Assembly (NCBI GenBank): GCA_964519665.1
Contig: CAZFIV010000009.1
Location: 62,001 to 126,000, forward strand
DNA from: JANQQN01 sp964519665
GTDB taxonomy: Bacteria > Myxococcota > Kuafuiibacteriia > Kuafuiibacteriales > Kuafuiibacteriaceae
Direction of reading: 5' to 3'
DNA length: 64,000 bases
Shown here: positions 26,417-35,860 of the stretch, in pieces
Layout of the letters: every line of letters starts with the position of its first letter
Position numbering within the stretch: position 1 is the stretch's first letter
The notes under the pieces: model-generated
What the model saw: the letters and a program-made list of their open reading frames with translations, nothing else
What the model was told of the DNA's origin: nothing
Database searches by the model: none
Translations under genes and position numbers: made by a program

Positions 26417-27508
26417 ATGGTCGCCCCCGTGAACCACCAGCGAACACTTTGCATCGCGGCCCTGGTGGCGGGCACGACCGGGCTGGTCTCGACGGGGCTC
26501 GTCGCCTGCGGAGACTCCTCATCCTCGGGGCTGACCGGTGAAGATCCCGACGCGGAAACCGGTCCGGCCTGGATGACTCAGGCGACCGTGCCAACGCAGG
26601 TGTTGCTGTCGGTCTGGGGCCGCGCTTCGGATGAGATCTGGGCCGTGGGCTGGGACGGCACGATAGCCTACTACGACGGCGTCGAGTGGCAGCTCGAGAC
26701 GACCACGGCGACCGTTCCCTTGACCGGCGTCAGCGGCGTTCCCCTGCCCGGCAATCTCGCACCCGAAGATCCGAGGCCAGACCCGACCGTGTTCGCCGTC
26801 GGCTGGAACGGAACCATCCTGGCCCGCCAGCCCGGCGGCGTGTGGGTCCCCGCGACGATCACCGGCACCATGACCGAAAACCTTTCTGGGATCGCGGTCG
26901 CCCGAGACGACAGGGCGCTGGCGGTCGGCGACAACGGCCGCATCGTCCGGTGGGACGGCACCGCGTGGACACCGGCCGACCTGAGGGTCCGAGGCGCCAT
27001 CTCGTTGCAGCTCATCCGCCAAACCCAGAACCTTCAGCGCGTATGGACGGGCAACGGCAATCGATTTTACATGATCGGTTCCGGAGGCGCCGCGTATCGG
27101 TCCAGCAACGGCTTGGAGAGCTTCGAAACGATCGAGACCGGCAACAACGAAACGCTCCATGGGGTCTGGGGGGCCAGCAACAACAATGTATACTCCGTCG
27201 GGGTCAGCGGCCTGATCATGCGCTTCACCGACCAATGGCGTCGAGTCACCAACAACCAAGCCGCCGACCTTCCCGCCGTCGTCCTCTACGCTGTTTCGGG
27301 CCTCGGCGGGGGTGATATCAGCATCGTCGGTGAAGGGGGCACGGCGGTGCGATTCAGCGATGGCAGCTGGGCCGTTGAATCGACGGATACCGATGTCGAC
27401 CTCCGCGATATTTGGGTGGATACTTCCACCGATACCGCCTACGCCGTCGGCGCGTCGGGCACGATCCTTATCCGAGACGAGTCTCCACCCCTCGAAGGCC
27501 CAAACTGA
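26417..27508 (+). CDS. Lipoprotein with beta-propeller repeats
   Basis: A 363-aa lipoprotein with signal peptide and lipobox (STGLVACGD). The mature chain has recurring blades of the form V-W-G-x-x-x-x-x-x-x-A-V-G (SVWGRASDEIWAVGWDGTI, VFAVGWNGTILAR, ALAVGDNGRIVRWDG, GVWGASNNNVYSVGVSGLI). This pattern is common in myxobacterial surface propellers and recalls Ycf48/BNR-type folds, but it is not evidence for photosystem assembly. It probably binds ligands at the cell surface. The 26234-26416 gap upstream holds the divergent promoters; I see no further gene there. Confidence 0.75.
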   Translation: MVAPVNHQRTLCIAALVAGTTGLVSTGLVACGDSSSSGLTGEDPDAETGPAWMTQATVPTQVLLSVWGRASDEIWAVGWDGTIAYYDGVEWQLETTTATVPLTGVSGVPLPGNLAPEDPRPDPTVFAVGWNGTILARQPGGVWVPATITGTMTENLSGIAVARDDRALAVGDNGRIVRWDGTAWTPADLRVRGAISLQLIRQTQNLQRVWTGNGNRFYMIGSGGAAYRSSNGLESFETIETGNNETLHGVWGASNNNVYSVGVSGLIMRFTDQWRRVTNNQAADLPAVVLYAVSGLGGGDISIVGEGGTAVRFSDGSWAVESTDTDVDLRDIWVDTSTDTAYAVGASGTILIRDESPPLEGPN

Positions 27509-27542
27509 CGCAACGGGGCACCGGTCTTTTTTTTTGCGTCGA
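27506..27542. other. Inverted repeat around a T-run (possible terminator)
   Basis: GACGCAA and TTGCGTC flank about 23 bases that contain GGGCACCGGTC and a run of nine T. The geometry is odd for an intrinsic terminator, since the T-run lies inside the loop, but the site falls right after the propeller gene and 50 bp before ugd. Confidence 0.35.
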
Positions 27543-27592
27543 CCGTGCCGCGCGACCTTGCCTGGCGCGGGCGGTTCTGAAAGTCACGCTCC

Positions 27593-28912
27593 ATGGACAT
27601 CGCCGTAATCGGCACGGGCTACGTCGGACTGGTAGCCGGGACGTGCTTCGCAGAGATGGGTCACACGGTCGTCTGCGTCGACCGAGATCGTTCGAAAATC
27701 GACGTCTTGCTGTCGGGAGGAGTGCCCATTTACGAGCCCCATCTCAAAGAGTTGATCGCTTCGAACGCCAAGAAGAAGCGACTGCGCTTCAGTACCGAGC
27801 TCGATAGCAGCGTCGCGCACGCGGAAGCGGTCTTCATCGCGGTCGGAACCCCGCAATCGGACGACGGAAGCGCCGACGTTTCGGCGGTGATGGCGGTGGC
27901 GGAGGCGGTGGCCAAGGCGCTCAAGGGTCCCGCCCTCCTCGTCACCAAGTCGACCGTGCCGGTAGGCACCGCCGACCAGATTCGGGCGATTGCGAAGAAG
28001 CACGCCGAAGTCCCGGTGGAGGTGGTCTCGAATCCCGAGTTCATGAAGGAAGGCGCGGCCATCGAGGACTTCATGAAGCCCGACCGCATCATCGTCGGCT
28101 CCGACAGCGAGCACGCCCGAGAGGTGATGAGCGACCTCTACGCGCCGTTCAATCGCACTTCGAACCGGATCGTGTTCATGGACAACCGCTCCGCCGAGAT
28201 GACCAAGTACGTGTCCAACTGCATGCTCGCGACCCGGATCTCGTTCATGAACGAGATGGCCAACCTGGCCGAAGCGCTCGGCGCCGACATCAACAAGGTC
28301 CGCCTCGGCGTCGGGGCCGATTCGCGCATCGGGGCGTCCTTCTTGTTTCCGGGCGTCGGCTACGGTGGCAGCTGCTTTCCCAAGGACATCAGCGCCCTTC
28401 GCTACCTCGGTGAACAGAGCGGGCACGACATGACCATTCTCCGCTCGGTCATGGACGTGAACGCTCGTCAGAAGACCGTCCTCGTCGATAAGGTGGTGGC
28501 CCGATTCGGAGAAGATCTCAGCGGGCTCACCTTCGGTGCGTGGGGCCTGGCGTTCAAGCCCCAGACCGACGACATGCGGGAGGCGCCCGCCGTCCAGATC
28601 ATCAACGGCCTCCTCGAGCGAGGCGCGACCATTCGCGGCACCGACCCCGAGGCCCTGGCGACCGCCAAGAGTATCTTCGAAGACCGCATCACTTTGGTCG
28701 AAGATCCGTACGAGTGCATCGATGGTGCCGACGCCCTGCTCCTGATCACCGAGTGGCACGAATACCGGCGCCCCGATTTCCGGCGGATCAAGAAACTCCT
28801 GCGGCAGCCGTACGTGTTCGACGGGCGCAACCAGTACAATCCAAAGACGATGAACGATATGGGCTTCGTCTACGAGTGCATCGGCCGTCCTACCAACGGC
28901 GACCCCACCTGA
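27593..28912 (+). CDS. ugd: UDP-glucose 6-dehydrogenase
   Basis: A 439-aa cytoplasmic enzyme oxidising UDP-glucose to UDP-glucuronate with two NAD+ per turnover, feeding capsule, EPS or LPS sugars. The N-terminal Rossmann motif is MDIAVIGTGYVGLVAG; the central helix carries the usual NCMLATRISFMNEMANL; the catalytic Cys lies in GVGYGGSCFPKDI (about residue 260); the C-terminal UDP-binding domain has WGLAFKPQTDDMREAP. Length and order match the family. It stands alone on the plus strand; the neighbours do not form an obvious polysaccharide operon. Confidence 0.95.
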   Translation: MDIAVIGTGYVGLVAGTCFAEMGHTVVCVDRDRSKIDVLLSGGVPIYEPHLKELIASNAKKKRLRFSTELDSSVAHAEAVFIAVGTPQSDDGSADVSAVMAVAEAVAKALKGPALLVTKSTVPVGTADQIRAIAKKHAEVPVEVVSNPEFMKEGAAIEDFMKPDRIIVGSDSEHAREVMSDLYAPFNRTSNRIVFMDNRSAEMTKYVSNCMLATRISFMNEMANLAEALGADINKVRLGVGADSRIGASFLFPGVGYGGSCFPKDISALRYLGEQSGHDMTILRSVMDVNARQKTVLVDKVVARFGEDLSGLTFGAWGLAFKPQTDDMREAPAVQIINGLLERGATIRGTDPEALATAKSIFEDRITLVEDPYECIDGADALLLITEWHEYRRPDFRRIKKLLRQPYVFDGRNQYNPKTMNDMGFVYECIGRPTNGDPT

Positions 28913-28921
28913 GCGCCGCCC

Positions 28922-30250
28922 TCAAAGGTCCGGGTTCGCTTCCCGGAGAATGCGAAGGCCGGCTTTCGGGTCTCGAAACGGCGGCGCCCGCACGTCGTCC
29001 AACATCTCGAGCTCCCACGCGCAGTGAAGCCCGTAAGCCTCGGCGACGGTCAGACCTTCCGTTTCGTAGTCGGCCATCGCGCAGGTGACGGAACCGACCA
29101 TACCGAGCCCTTCGAAGGCCACATCATCGCTCGCGAGCGGCTGGTATCGGTATCGGAACAACCACACCCGGCGGCGGTCCTCGGTGGGCGGCCAGTTGAG
29201 CTCTCGAGTGTCGACGGCCGTCAGCTCGTCAGGGGGCCGGTTGAACTCGGCCGGCTGGGCCAGCCAGCTCGCCATGGTCGCCGCGGCCTGAAAATCCTGC
29301 TCCTGGCTGACGAGCGTGCCTTCGTTGATAACCCCAATCTCGGCGAGGTGGGCGAGCACCGTCTCCGCATACCGCGGGTCGGCGGCCCATGCCTTTAGGC
29401 GCGCGACGGCCTGCGGATCGCCGGTCTCCGCCTGTACCGCGGTCGCCTCGATCTGCACGCTCACCTCGGGGTGGCTGGCCGCGAGCTCGACGAGGTCTTC
29501 ATGGCCCGACGACCGCAAGAAGGCGAGCGCGGCGGCCGCCGAGCGGGCCGCCCCTCCGATCGCGTCTTCATGACGGACCAAAAACTCTCGGAGGGCTTCG
29601 TGGCCCCGCTCGTCGTCGAATGGATGTTCGAGTAGGTCGCCCTCACGGGACAAGGCATTGGTGAGATCAAGAAACGCCACTTGCGCGTACCCCTCGGGCC
29701 AAGCGTCGGTGACGGCGGCGACAACCTTCGTTCGCCATGGGTGCTCGACCGAATCGAACACCTCGAAGACAGTGCTCCACATATACGACTCCTGGAGCAC
29801 CGGGTGCTGCCCGGCCGAAACGAGGCGTTCGAACGCGCCTTTGACTTGATAGAGGGTGAGCACCCGCAGGACCGCCATGACGTCGTTCGAGATGGCAAAA
29901 GGATCTTCCGCCAGGTGGTCCACCTGTCGGACCAGCTCGTCGTAGATCCGAAGCAGCGTCGGCCCACCGCGGATGACCAATATCGGAAGGGCTGGCTCAT
30001 CCGCATCTTCCAGCCACGCCATAACGGTCTGCAGTGGGCTGACCCAGCCGTCGCTCGGGGGCAGCGGTAGATGCTCGAGGACTTCGATCGTGAGATCGGC
30101 GTCCTCTTCCGACTCCAGCATGACCTCTTCGAGCGCTTCGATGGCTTCGGGCAGGCTTTCGGGCTCGGCCAGAGCATCCACCAGAACCTCTCGAAATCCG
30201 GCCGGTTGACCCCGCATGAGCCGGTTGATCTGCTGTTCGATCCAGGTCAT
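28922..30250 (-). CDS. Helical-repeat (HEAT-like) protein of unknown function
   Basis: A 442-aa soluble protein without signal peptide or membrane segment. The N-terminal two thirds are acidic and helical with HEAT-like spacing (PEAIEALEEVMLESEEDA, AVARLKAWAADPRYAETVLA). The C-terminal third contains TEDRRRVWLFRYRYQPLASD and a Trp/Cys-bearing end (GLHCAWELEMLDD). I do not recognise the family; HEAT-type proteins usually mediate protein contacts. Its 3' end converges on ugd, 9 bp apart. The 164 bp upstream (30251-30414) lie between its start and the end of the next minus gene, and nothing was seen in them. Confidence 0.6.
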   Translation of the reverse strand: MTWIEQQINRLMRGQPAGFREVLVDALAEPESLPEAIEALEEVMLESEEDADLTIEVLEHLPLPPSDGWVSPLQTVMAWLEDADEPALPILVIRGGPTLLRIYDELVRQVDHLAEDPFAISNDVMAVLRVLTLYQVKGAFERLVSAGQHPVLQESYMWSTVFEVFDSVEHPWRTKVVAAVTDAWPEGYAQVAFLDLTNALSREGDLLEHPFDDERGHEALREFLVRHEDAIGGAARSAAAALAFLRSSGHEDLVELAASHPEVSVQIEATAVQAETGDPQAVARLKAWAADPRYAETVLAHLAEIGVINEGTLVSQEQDFQAAATMASWLAQPAEFNRPPDELTAVDTRELNWPPTEDRRRVWLFRYRYQPLASDDVAFEGLGMVGSVTCAMADYETEGLTVAEAYGLHCAWELEMLDDVRAPPFRDPKAGLRILREANPDL

Positions 30251-30414
30251 GGCCTTCGTTTGCTCCCCGATCGCCTCCCGTCTACTCCAGGACCGGCGAA
30301 CTTCCTATGACCGAATGAGCTGGAACCTCGGTCTGTATTCCGACGAGAAGCTGTATTCAGGGCCGGCGGTACGAGCGGGGGCCGCCGACTTCGCGACCAT
30401 GCACTCACGAATAC

Positions 30415-31743
30415 CTACTGCTTAAGACCATGCTTCTTCGCGAGCTTGTGGAGGTACTTGCGGTCCATCCGGGCCGCCCGGGCCGCCGCGCTGACGTTGC
30501 CGTCGTGAGCGTCCAGGAGCCACCGAACGTAGGCGGTCTCCCGAGCATCCATCCACCGCTCCTTCGAGGCGGTGAAGCTCAAGCCCGGGTCGAACCCTCG
30601 ATCGAGGGCCGGATCGCCGGCCCCTCCAGAGCCGAGCTCGCCGAGCTCCAGGCGAGCGCCGGGTCGGATCTGGGCTAGCAGAACCGCCCGTTCGAGCGCG
30701 TTCTTGAGCTCTCGGACATTGCCGGGCCAGTCGTGGCTGGTCAGCCGATCGAGCGCGCGGTCGTCGAGCCGGGGTGGCTCCAACCCGCGCTGCCGGGCGA
30801 CTTCGCGAAGAAAGTGGTCCGCCAACAGCGGTATGTCATCGGGCCGTTCCCGTAGTGGCGGCACTGATAGCGTCACCACCGAGACTCGAAAGAACAGATC
30901 CTCCCGAAACGCTCCCCGCTCGACCTCGCGCGAAAGATCGCGCCGGGTCGACGCGATCACCCGTAGGTCGACGCCGATGGCCCGCGCGCCGCCGATCCGA
31001 CGAACCTCCCGGGCATCCAGGACCCGCAGGAGCTTCGGCTGCAGCTCGAGGTCGAGCTCGCCCAGCTCGTCGATGAACACCGTCCCTTTGGACGCCAGCT
31101 CGAACGCCCCCTGACGCTTAGTGTACGCGCCGGTAAAGGCCCCTTCTTCGTGTCCGAAGAGTTCCGATTCGATCAACTGCCGCTGGACGGCCCCGCAATC
31201 GACGACGATGAAGCCTCGCTCGGCCCGAGCCGAAGCCTGGTGCAGACACTTCGCGACGAGCCCCTTTCCGGTTCCGGTTTCTCCCTGAATCAGGACCGTG
31301 GCGTCCGTCGGCGCGATCCTCGCCATCAAAGCGAACAACCGCCGCATGACCGCGGACTTCCCGATGAGCGAGCCGAATGAAGGTTCGGTCCACTCGGAGA
31401 TCTCGACCGTGTGCCGCTCCGGCGCGAAGGCGATCTCCACCTTGCCCGCGTGGACGATCGCGCCGGCCGTAATCGGCGCTTCGTGGACCCGCGCGCCCTG
31501 CAGGAACGTGCCGTTGGTCGATTCGAGGTCGAACAGGACCCAACGCTCGCCGTCGCCGCTGGCGGCCACGCGGGCGATCCGGAGATGACGCCGGGAGACG
31601 GACGTGTCGGTCAGCACGAGGTCGCAGTCCGCGCGCTTACCGACCGTCACGACGTCTCGGTCGACGATGCAGGTCTTTCCGGCATCTGGACCTGACCTGA
31701 CCGTCAGCGTCAGTCGCCACAGGGGTGGGCTCGCAGCGGTCAT
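30415..31743 (-). CDS. Sigma-54 dependent activator with N-terminal FHA domain
   Basis: A 442-aa bacterial enhancer-binding protein. An FHA domain (about residues 25-95, VTVGKRADCDLVLTDTSVSR and STNGTFLQGARVHEA) replaces the usual receiver. The AAA+ domain shows Walker A (GETGTGKGLVAKCL), the sigma-54 contact loop GAFTGA, Walker B (GTVFIDELGELD) and sensor segments. The C-terminus is a Fis-type HTH (DGNVSAAARAARMDRKYLHK). FHA-type activators are a myxobacterial hallmark and are thought to read Ser/Thr kinase signals. The start at 31743 fits the FHA boundary; the frame is open to 31953. Targets are not evident; the ABC operon is divergent. Confidence 0.9.
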   Translation of the reverse strand: MTAASPPLWRLTLTVRSGPDAGKTCIVDRDVVTVGKRADCDLVLTDTSVSRRHLRIARVAASGDGERWVLFDLESTNGTFLQGARVHEAPITAGAIVHAGKVEIAFAPERHTVEISEWTEPSFGSLIGKSAVMRRLFALMARIAPTDATVLIQGETGTGKGLVAKCLHQASARAERGFIVVDCGAVQRQLIESELFGHEEGAFTGAYTKRQGAFELASKGTVFIDELGELDLELQPKLLRVLDAREVRRIGGARAIGVDLRVIASTRRDLSREVERGAFREDLFFRVSVVTLSVPPLRERPDDIPLLADHFLREVARQRGLEPPRLDDRALDRLTSHDWPGNVRELKNALERAVLLAQIRPGARLELGELGSGGAGDPALDRGFDPGLSFTASKERWMDARETAYVRWLLDAHDGNVSAAARAARMDRKYLHKLAKKHGLKQ

Positions 31744-32012
31744 GGTCGGACCATGGTCGTCGCGCGGCCGCGCCCGCGCAACCCGGTAGCCCACCCGAAC
31801 GACCGGCGCCTGCGGATGGCGAACAAGCGGTCGTGAAAAGCGTTGACTCTCGACGGCGCCCCAATATCGTGCCGGCGCAACCAGCGAGCAGCGCCGCTCC
31901 ACCCACGCTCGAGCCCGGCATGGCCCGGAACCGGACGAGGTGGAAGTCATCAAGAAGCGGTTCGTCCGCGGTGTGTGCGAAATTCATCTCGCTGGCGCAT
32001 GGAGGCTTGATC

Positions 32013-32951
32013 GTGGCGATCATCGAGGTGGAGAACCTCTCGAAGCACTATGGCCCAATCCGGGCCCTCAACGGTGTTTCGTTTTCCGTCGAGAAGGGCG
32101 AAATCATCGGTCTTCTAGGTCCCAATGGGGCCGGAAAGACGACAACGATGAAGCTCCTTACGGGGTACCTTCAGCCGACGGACGGCACCGCCCGCATCGT
32201 CGGACACGACGTCGTCAATGACCCCATCAGCGTTCAGTCCCGGGTGGGCTACCTCCCGGAGAACGCCCCGCTGTACCTGGACATGCTGGTGCAGGAGTAC
32301 CTCGTCATGATGGCGGAACTCCGAAACATCCCGGTCGGCATGAGAGACCGGCGTTTGTCGGAAGCGATCTACGCGACCGGTCTACAGGACCGACTGACCC
32401 AGACGATCGGCAACCTGTCGAAAGGTTTTCGGCAGCGGGTCAGCTTGGCCCAAGCGATCTTGCACAAGCCCCCGGTCCTGATCCTCGACGAACCCACCAA
32501 CGGGCTCGACCCCAATCAGATCATCGAGATCCGAAATCTGATCAAGCGGCTGGCGGTCGATGCGACGGTGATCGTCTCGACCCACATCCTCTCGGAGGTC
32601 GAGGCCACCTGCGACCGCGTCGTCATCATCATGGACGGCCAGGTGCGCAGCGACAACAAGGTCGCGGAGCTGACCGTCACCTCGGCGGCGGTCACCGCGA
32701 TCAACGAAGACGCCCAGAACGTCGAGGCCACCTTGCGTACCATCCCGGGCGTCGAGCAGGTTCAGCGCCTGGGCGCTCACGCCGGCTACGTTCGGTACCG
32801 GGTCTCCGGCGCCCATGAGGCCGAGCTCTGTCCGGCCATCTTCAAGCTCGCGACGACCCAGGCGTGGACCCTGGCCGAGCTACGCCTCGAGACCCGCAGC
32901 CTCGAGGCGGTTTTCCGCGAACTCAACGAGAAGAAAGGACTGGCAGCATGA
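32013..32951 (+). CDS. ABC transporter ATP-binding protein (GldA-like)
   Basis: A 312-aa ATPase. The GTG at 32013 is chosen because GGAGG lies 7 bp upstream and the protein then begins at the first strand (MAIIEVENLSKHYGPI). Walker A is GPNGAGKTT, the signature is LSKGFRQRVSLAQ, Walker B is PVLILDEPTNGLDP, and the H-loop is STHILSE. The C-terminal ~80 residues follow the regulatory extension seen in ABC-2 type exporters such as GldA/NosF. It overlaps the permease gene by 4 bp (ATGA). With the next two genes it forms a three-gene operon. The substrate is unknown. Confidence 0.9.
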   Translation: MAIIEVENLSKHYGPIRALNGVSFSVEKGEIIGLLGPNGAGKTTTMKLLTGYLQPTDGTARIVGHDVVNDPISVQSRVGYLPENAPLYLDMLVQEYLVMMAELRNIPVGMRDRRLSEAIYATGLQDRLTQTIGNLSKGFRQRVSLAQAILHKPPVLILDEPTNGLDPNQIIEIRNLIKRLAVDATVIVSTHILSEVEATCDRVVIIMDGQVRSDNKVAELTVTSAAVTAINEDAQNVEATLRTIPGVEQVQRLGAHAGYVRYRVSGAHEAELCPAIFKLATTQAWTLAELRLETRSLEAVFRELNEKKGLAA

Positions 32952-35857
32952 GCCACGTGATAGCGATCGCTCGCAAAGAGCTGCGAGCGTTCTTCGTGTC
33001 CCCGGTCGCCTTCATTTTCCTGGGCACCTTTTTGTTGGTGACCCTGGCGTTCTTCTTTCACTACAACGACTTCTTCAACCGAAACGTCGCGGATGTTCGG
33101 CCGCTGTTCTCGCTGTTGCCGGTGCTCCTGATCTTCCTGACCAGCGCGGTCACCATGCGCCAGTGGAGCGAAGAACAGAAGCTGGGCACCCTCGAGCTCC
33201 TGATGACCCTGCCCGTACGGGTTCATCATCTGGTGATCGGAAAGTTTCTCGCCGCGCTGTTGCTGGTCAGCGTCGCGCTTGCTCTGACCTTTGGCGTTCC
33301 CCTGACCGTGGCCACGATGGGCGACCTCGATTGGGGCCCGGTCTTCGGCGGTTACTTCGGCGCGGTCCTGCTCGCCGGTGCGTACATTTCGATCGGTTTG
33401 TGCATCTCGGCGATGAGCGACAACCAGATCGTCGCGCTCATCCTATCGACCGTGGTGTGCAGCCTTCTATACGCCGTCGGGGTCGTGAGCATTCTGTTCG
33501 GTCAGGACATCGGGTCGTTCTTGGCCGCATTGGGCACCGGAACGCGCTTCGAGAGCATCCGCCGCGGAGTGCTCGATATTCGAGACATCCTCTATTACCT
33601 CGGCATCATCGTCTCGTTCCTGAGCATGAACACTCTCATCCTCTTGAGCAAGGGATGGAGCACGGGGCCGAGCACCTCGAACAACCGACTCAACACCCGC
33701 CTGACCGGGCTGCTGGTCGTCGTCAACGTGGTAGTGGCCAACTTCCTCTTCGCGTCGTTCACCAGCCTGCGTCTCGACCTGACGGAACGCGGTGAGTACA
33801 GCGTCTCGACGGTCACCAAAGACCTGCTCAAGCAGATCGACGAGCCGCTGATCATTCGTGGCTACTTTTCGGAACGGACCCACGAAAAGCTCGCTCCCTT
33901 GGTGCCCCGGATTCGCGACCTGCTCGACGAATACAGCACGATCGGCGGTGCCAACGTCATCACCCAGTACGTCGACCCGACGATCGACTCCGAATTGGCC
34001 GCCGCCGCCCAGCGCGACTATGACATTCGGGGCTTTCCGGTCGAGGTGTTCGGTCGCAACGAGCAATCGCTGGTCCAGGCCTACTTCAGTATCCTCGTAC
34101 AGTACGGTGACCGCCACGAAGTGCTCGGTTACCGCGACCTCATCGAGTTCAAGGCCACTCCTCGTCGCGACGTGCTCGTACAGCTGCGCAACCTCGAGTA
34201 CGACCTCACCCGAACGATCAAAAAGGTGGCTTTCGGTTTCGAGACCCTCGACGCCGCCTTCGCCGGCATGGATGAACCGGCCGAACTGACCGCGTTCATC
34301 ACCCCCGATCTGCTGCCCCCCGAGTACCAGCAGGCCCCGAACATCGTCGCCGCGGTCGTCGATCAGCTCGAACAGACGGCCGCCGGGAAGTTCAAGTTTA
34401 CGCAGATCGACCCGACCGACGAGAACGCCTTGGAGACCCCCGACACGCTCTATCGAAAATACGGCATCCGACCCGCGGTCGCACCTCAAGGCTCGAATCC
34501 GTTCTACCTGCACCTACTCTTGCGCGTCGGCACCCGCTACGAGCTCCTGTACGCGGACGCCGACAACGAAGACAGCATGCGGTCCGACCTCGAGGCCGCG
34601 ATCAAGCGGTCCGCGCCGGGATTCCTCAAGACGGTGGGCCTGGTGACCCCCGCGCCGAAGACGCCGCCGCCTCTGCCCGGCCGGCCACCGCCGCCCCCCC
34701 CGCCGCCGAGCACCCAGGCCCTTCGGCGTCAGCTCGCGAAGACGTACAACGTCATCGACGTCGATCTGTCCGAGGGCGACATCTCGGGTGACGTCGATGT
34801 CCTGGTGCTCGTCCAGCCGGCCGCGCTCACCCCGAAGGCCCAGTTCGCGATCGACCAACACCTGATGCAGGGGGGCACGGTGATCGCCTTTTACGGGCAG
34901 TACGTGTTCGAGCCCTCCCGTGGCGACCTGTTCAACGTCGTCGAGGCCCCCCCCTCCGACGGGCTGGATGCCCTGCTGGCCAAGTACGGGGTCGAGCTCG
35001 ACCGGACGATGGTCCTCGACCCACAGAGCGAACAGCTCGTTCTCGAGGTGCCGACCACCGTGCAGGGGCAAGAGCTGGTGCAGTTGGTCCGCCTTCGGTA
35101 CCCGTACTTCATTCACCTGCGGTCGGAAAACTTCGCGACCGACAATCCTGCGGTCTCCAGTCTTCCGTCCCTCACGCTTCCATGGTCGTCGCCGATCCGG
35201 GTCAGCGACCCGGTCGCGGCGAGCCTGCAGACCGACGCTTCGAGCGAAGGCGACTCGACGGACGGCGAGTCGGCGGACGCCGAACCTACCCGGACCGTCG
35301 TCGCGCTCGTGAAGAGCACCGACGAGTCCTATCTCGATAGCTCGACCGAAGTGATGCCCGAGCTGTCCGACCTGCAACAGCAGGGGGGCTTCAAGCCCCC
35401 GCAGGGCGAGCAAGAGAGTCGTGACCTCGCGGTGGTGGTGACCGGGCAGTTCCCGTCGGCATTCAAGGGCGGACTTCAGCTCGAAGACGAGACGCTGCCC
35501 GGCATCGAGAGCTCGCCGAACTCGGCGCGCCTCATCGTCGTCGGTTCGTCGGCGTTCACCCATGACGTGGCCTTGGGCATGCTGTCTCGCGAGCAGCTGG
35601 AGTCGAATCTCGAATTCGTTCAAAACCTGATCGACCTCAGCCTCGCCGACACCGAGCTCCTCAGCATCCGATCTCGAGGCATGTTCGTCCGCACGCTGGT
35701 CCCGATGGATACCGGCCTGACCTTCATCTACGAGTACGCGAACTACGCGATCGCCCTCCTCGGCCTCGGGTTGGTGCTCGTACTGACGCTGGTGTTCCGT
35801 CGCACCGTGCCCATGAAGCTGGTGCCGATGTCCGAACTCGAAAAAGGGAAGGTGTAA
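32948..35857 (+). CDS. Fused ABC-2 permease and GldG-type auxiliary protein
   Basis: A 969-aa protein. Residues 1 to about 240 form an ABC-2/GldF-like permease with six predicted helices (FVSPVAFIFLGTFLLVTL, LFSLLPVLLIFLTSAVTM, GKFLAALLLVSVALALTFG and others). Then comes another helix (LTGLLVVVNVVVANFLFAS) and a GldG-like ABC-auxiliary domain (SVSTVTKDLLKQIDEPLI, YFSERTHEKL), interrupted by a Pro-rich spacer (LPGRPPPPPPPPSTQ). A C-terminal helix (YAIALLGLGLVLVLTLVF) re-enters the membrane. In Bacteroidota gldF and gldG are often separate; here they are one chain. The family also occurs widely outside gliding bacteria, so a gliding role is not implied. Confidence 0.85.
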   Translation: MSHVIAIARKELRAFFVSPVAFIFLGTFLLVTLAFFFHYNDFFNRNVADVRPLFSLLPVLLIFLTSAVTMRQWSEEQKLGTLELLMTLPVRVHHLVIGKFLAALLLVSVALALTFGVPLTVATMGDLDWGPVFGGYFGAVLLAGAYISIGLCISAMSDNQIVALILSTVVCSLLYAVGVVSILFGQDIGSFLAALGTGTRFESIRRGVLDIRDILYYLGIIVSFLSMNTLILLSKGWSTGPSTSNNRLNTRLTGLLVVVNVVVANFLFASFTSLRLDLTERGEYSVSTVTKDLLKQIDEPLIIRGYFSERTHEKLAPLVPRIRDLLDEYSTIGGANVITQYVDPTIDSELAAAAQRDYDIRGFPVEVFGRNEQSLVQAYFSILVQYGDRHEVLGYRDLIEFKATPRRDVLVQLRNLEYDLTRTIKKVAFGFETLDAAFAGMDEPAELTAFITPDLLPPEYQQAPNIVAAVVDQLEQTAAGKFKFTQIDPTDENALETPDTLYRKYGIRPAVAPQGSNPFYLHLLLRVGTRYELLYADADNEDSMRSDLEAAIKRSAPGFLKTVGLVTPAPKTPPPLPGRPPPPPPPPSTQALRRQLAKTYNVIDVDLSEGDISGDVDVLVLVQPAALTPKAQFAIDQHLMQGGTVIAFYGQYVFEPSRGDLFNVVEAPPSDGLDALLAKYGVELDRTMVLDPQSEQLVLEVPTTVQGQELVQLVRLRYPYFIHLRSENFATDNPAVSSLPSLTLPWSSPIRVSDPVAASLQTDASSEGDSTDGESADAEPTRTVVALVKSTDESYLDSSTEVMPELSDLQQQGGFKPPQGEQESRDLAVVVTGQFPSAFKGGLQLEDETLPGIESSPNSARLIVVGSSAFTHDVALGMLSREQLESNLEFVQNLIDLSLADTELLSIRSRGMFVRTLVPMDTGLTFIYEYANYAIALLGLGLVLVLTLVFRRTVPMKLVPMSELEKGKV

Positions 35858-35860
35858 GAC

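Noticed and set aside
26417..27508. Photosystem assembly factor (Ycf48-like)
   Set aside because: The blade pattern is typical of generic myxobacterial surface propellers; the gene is 15 kb from the photosynthesis cluster and near other lipoproteins.
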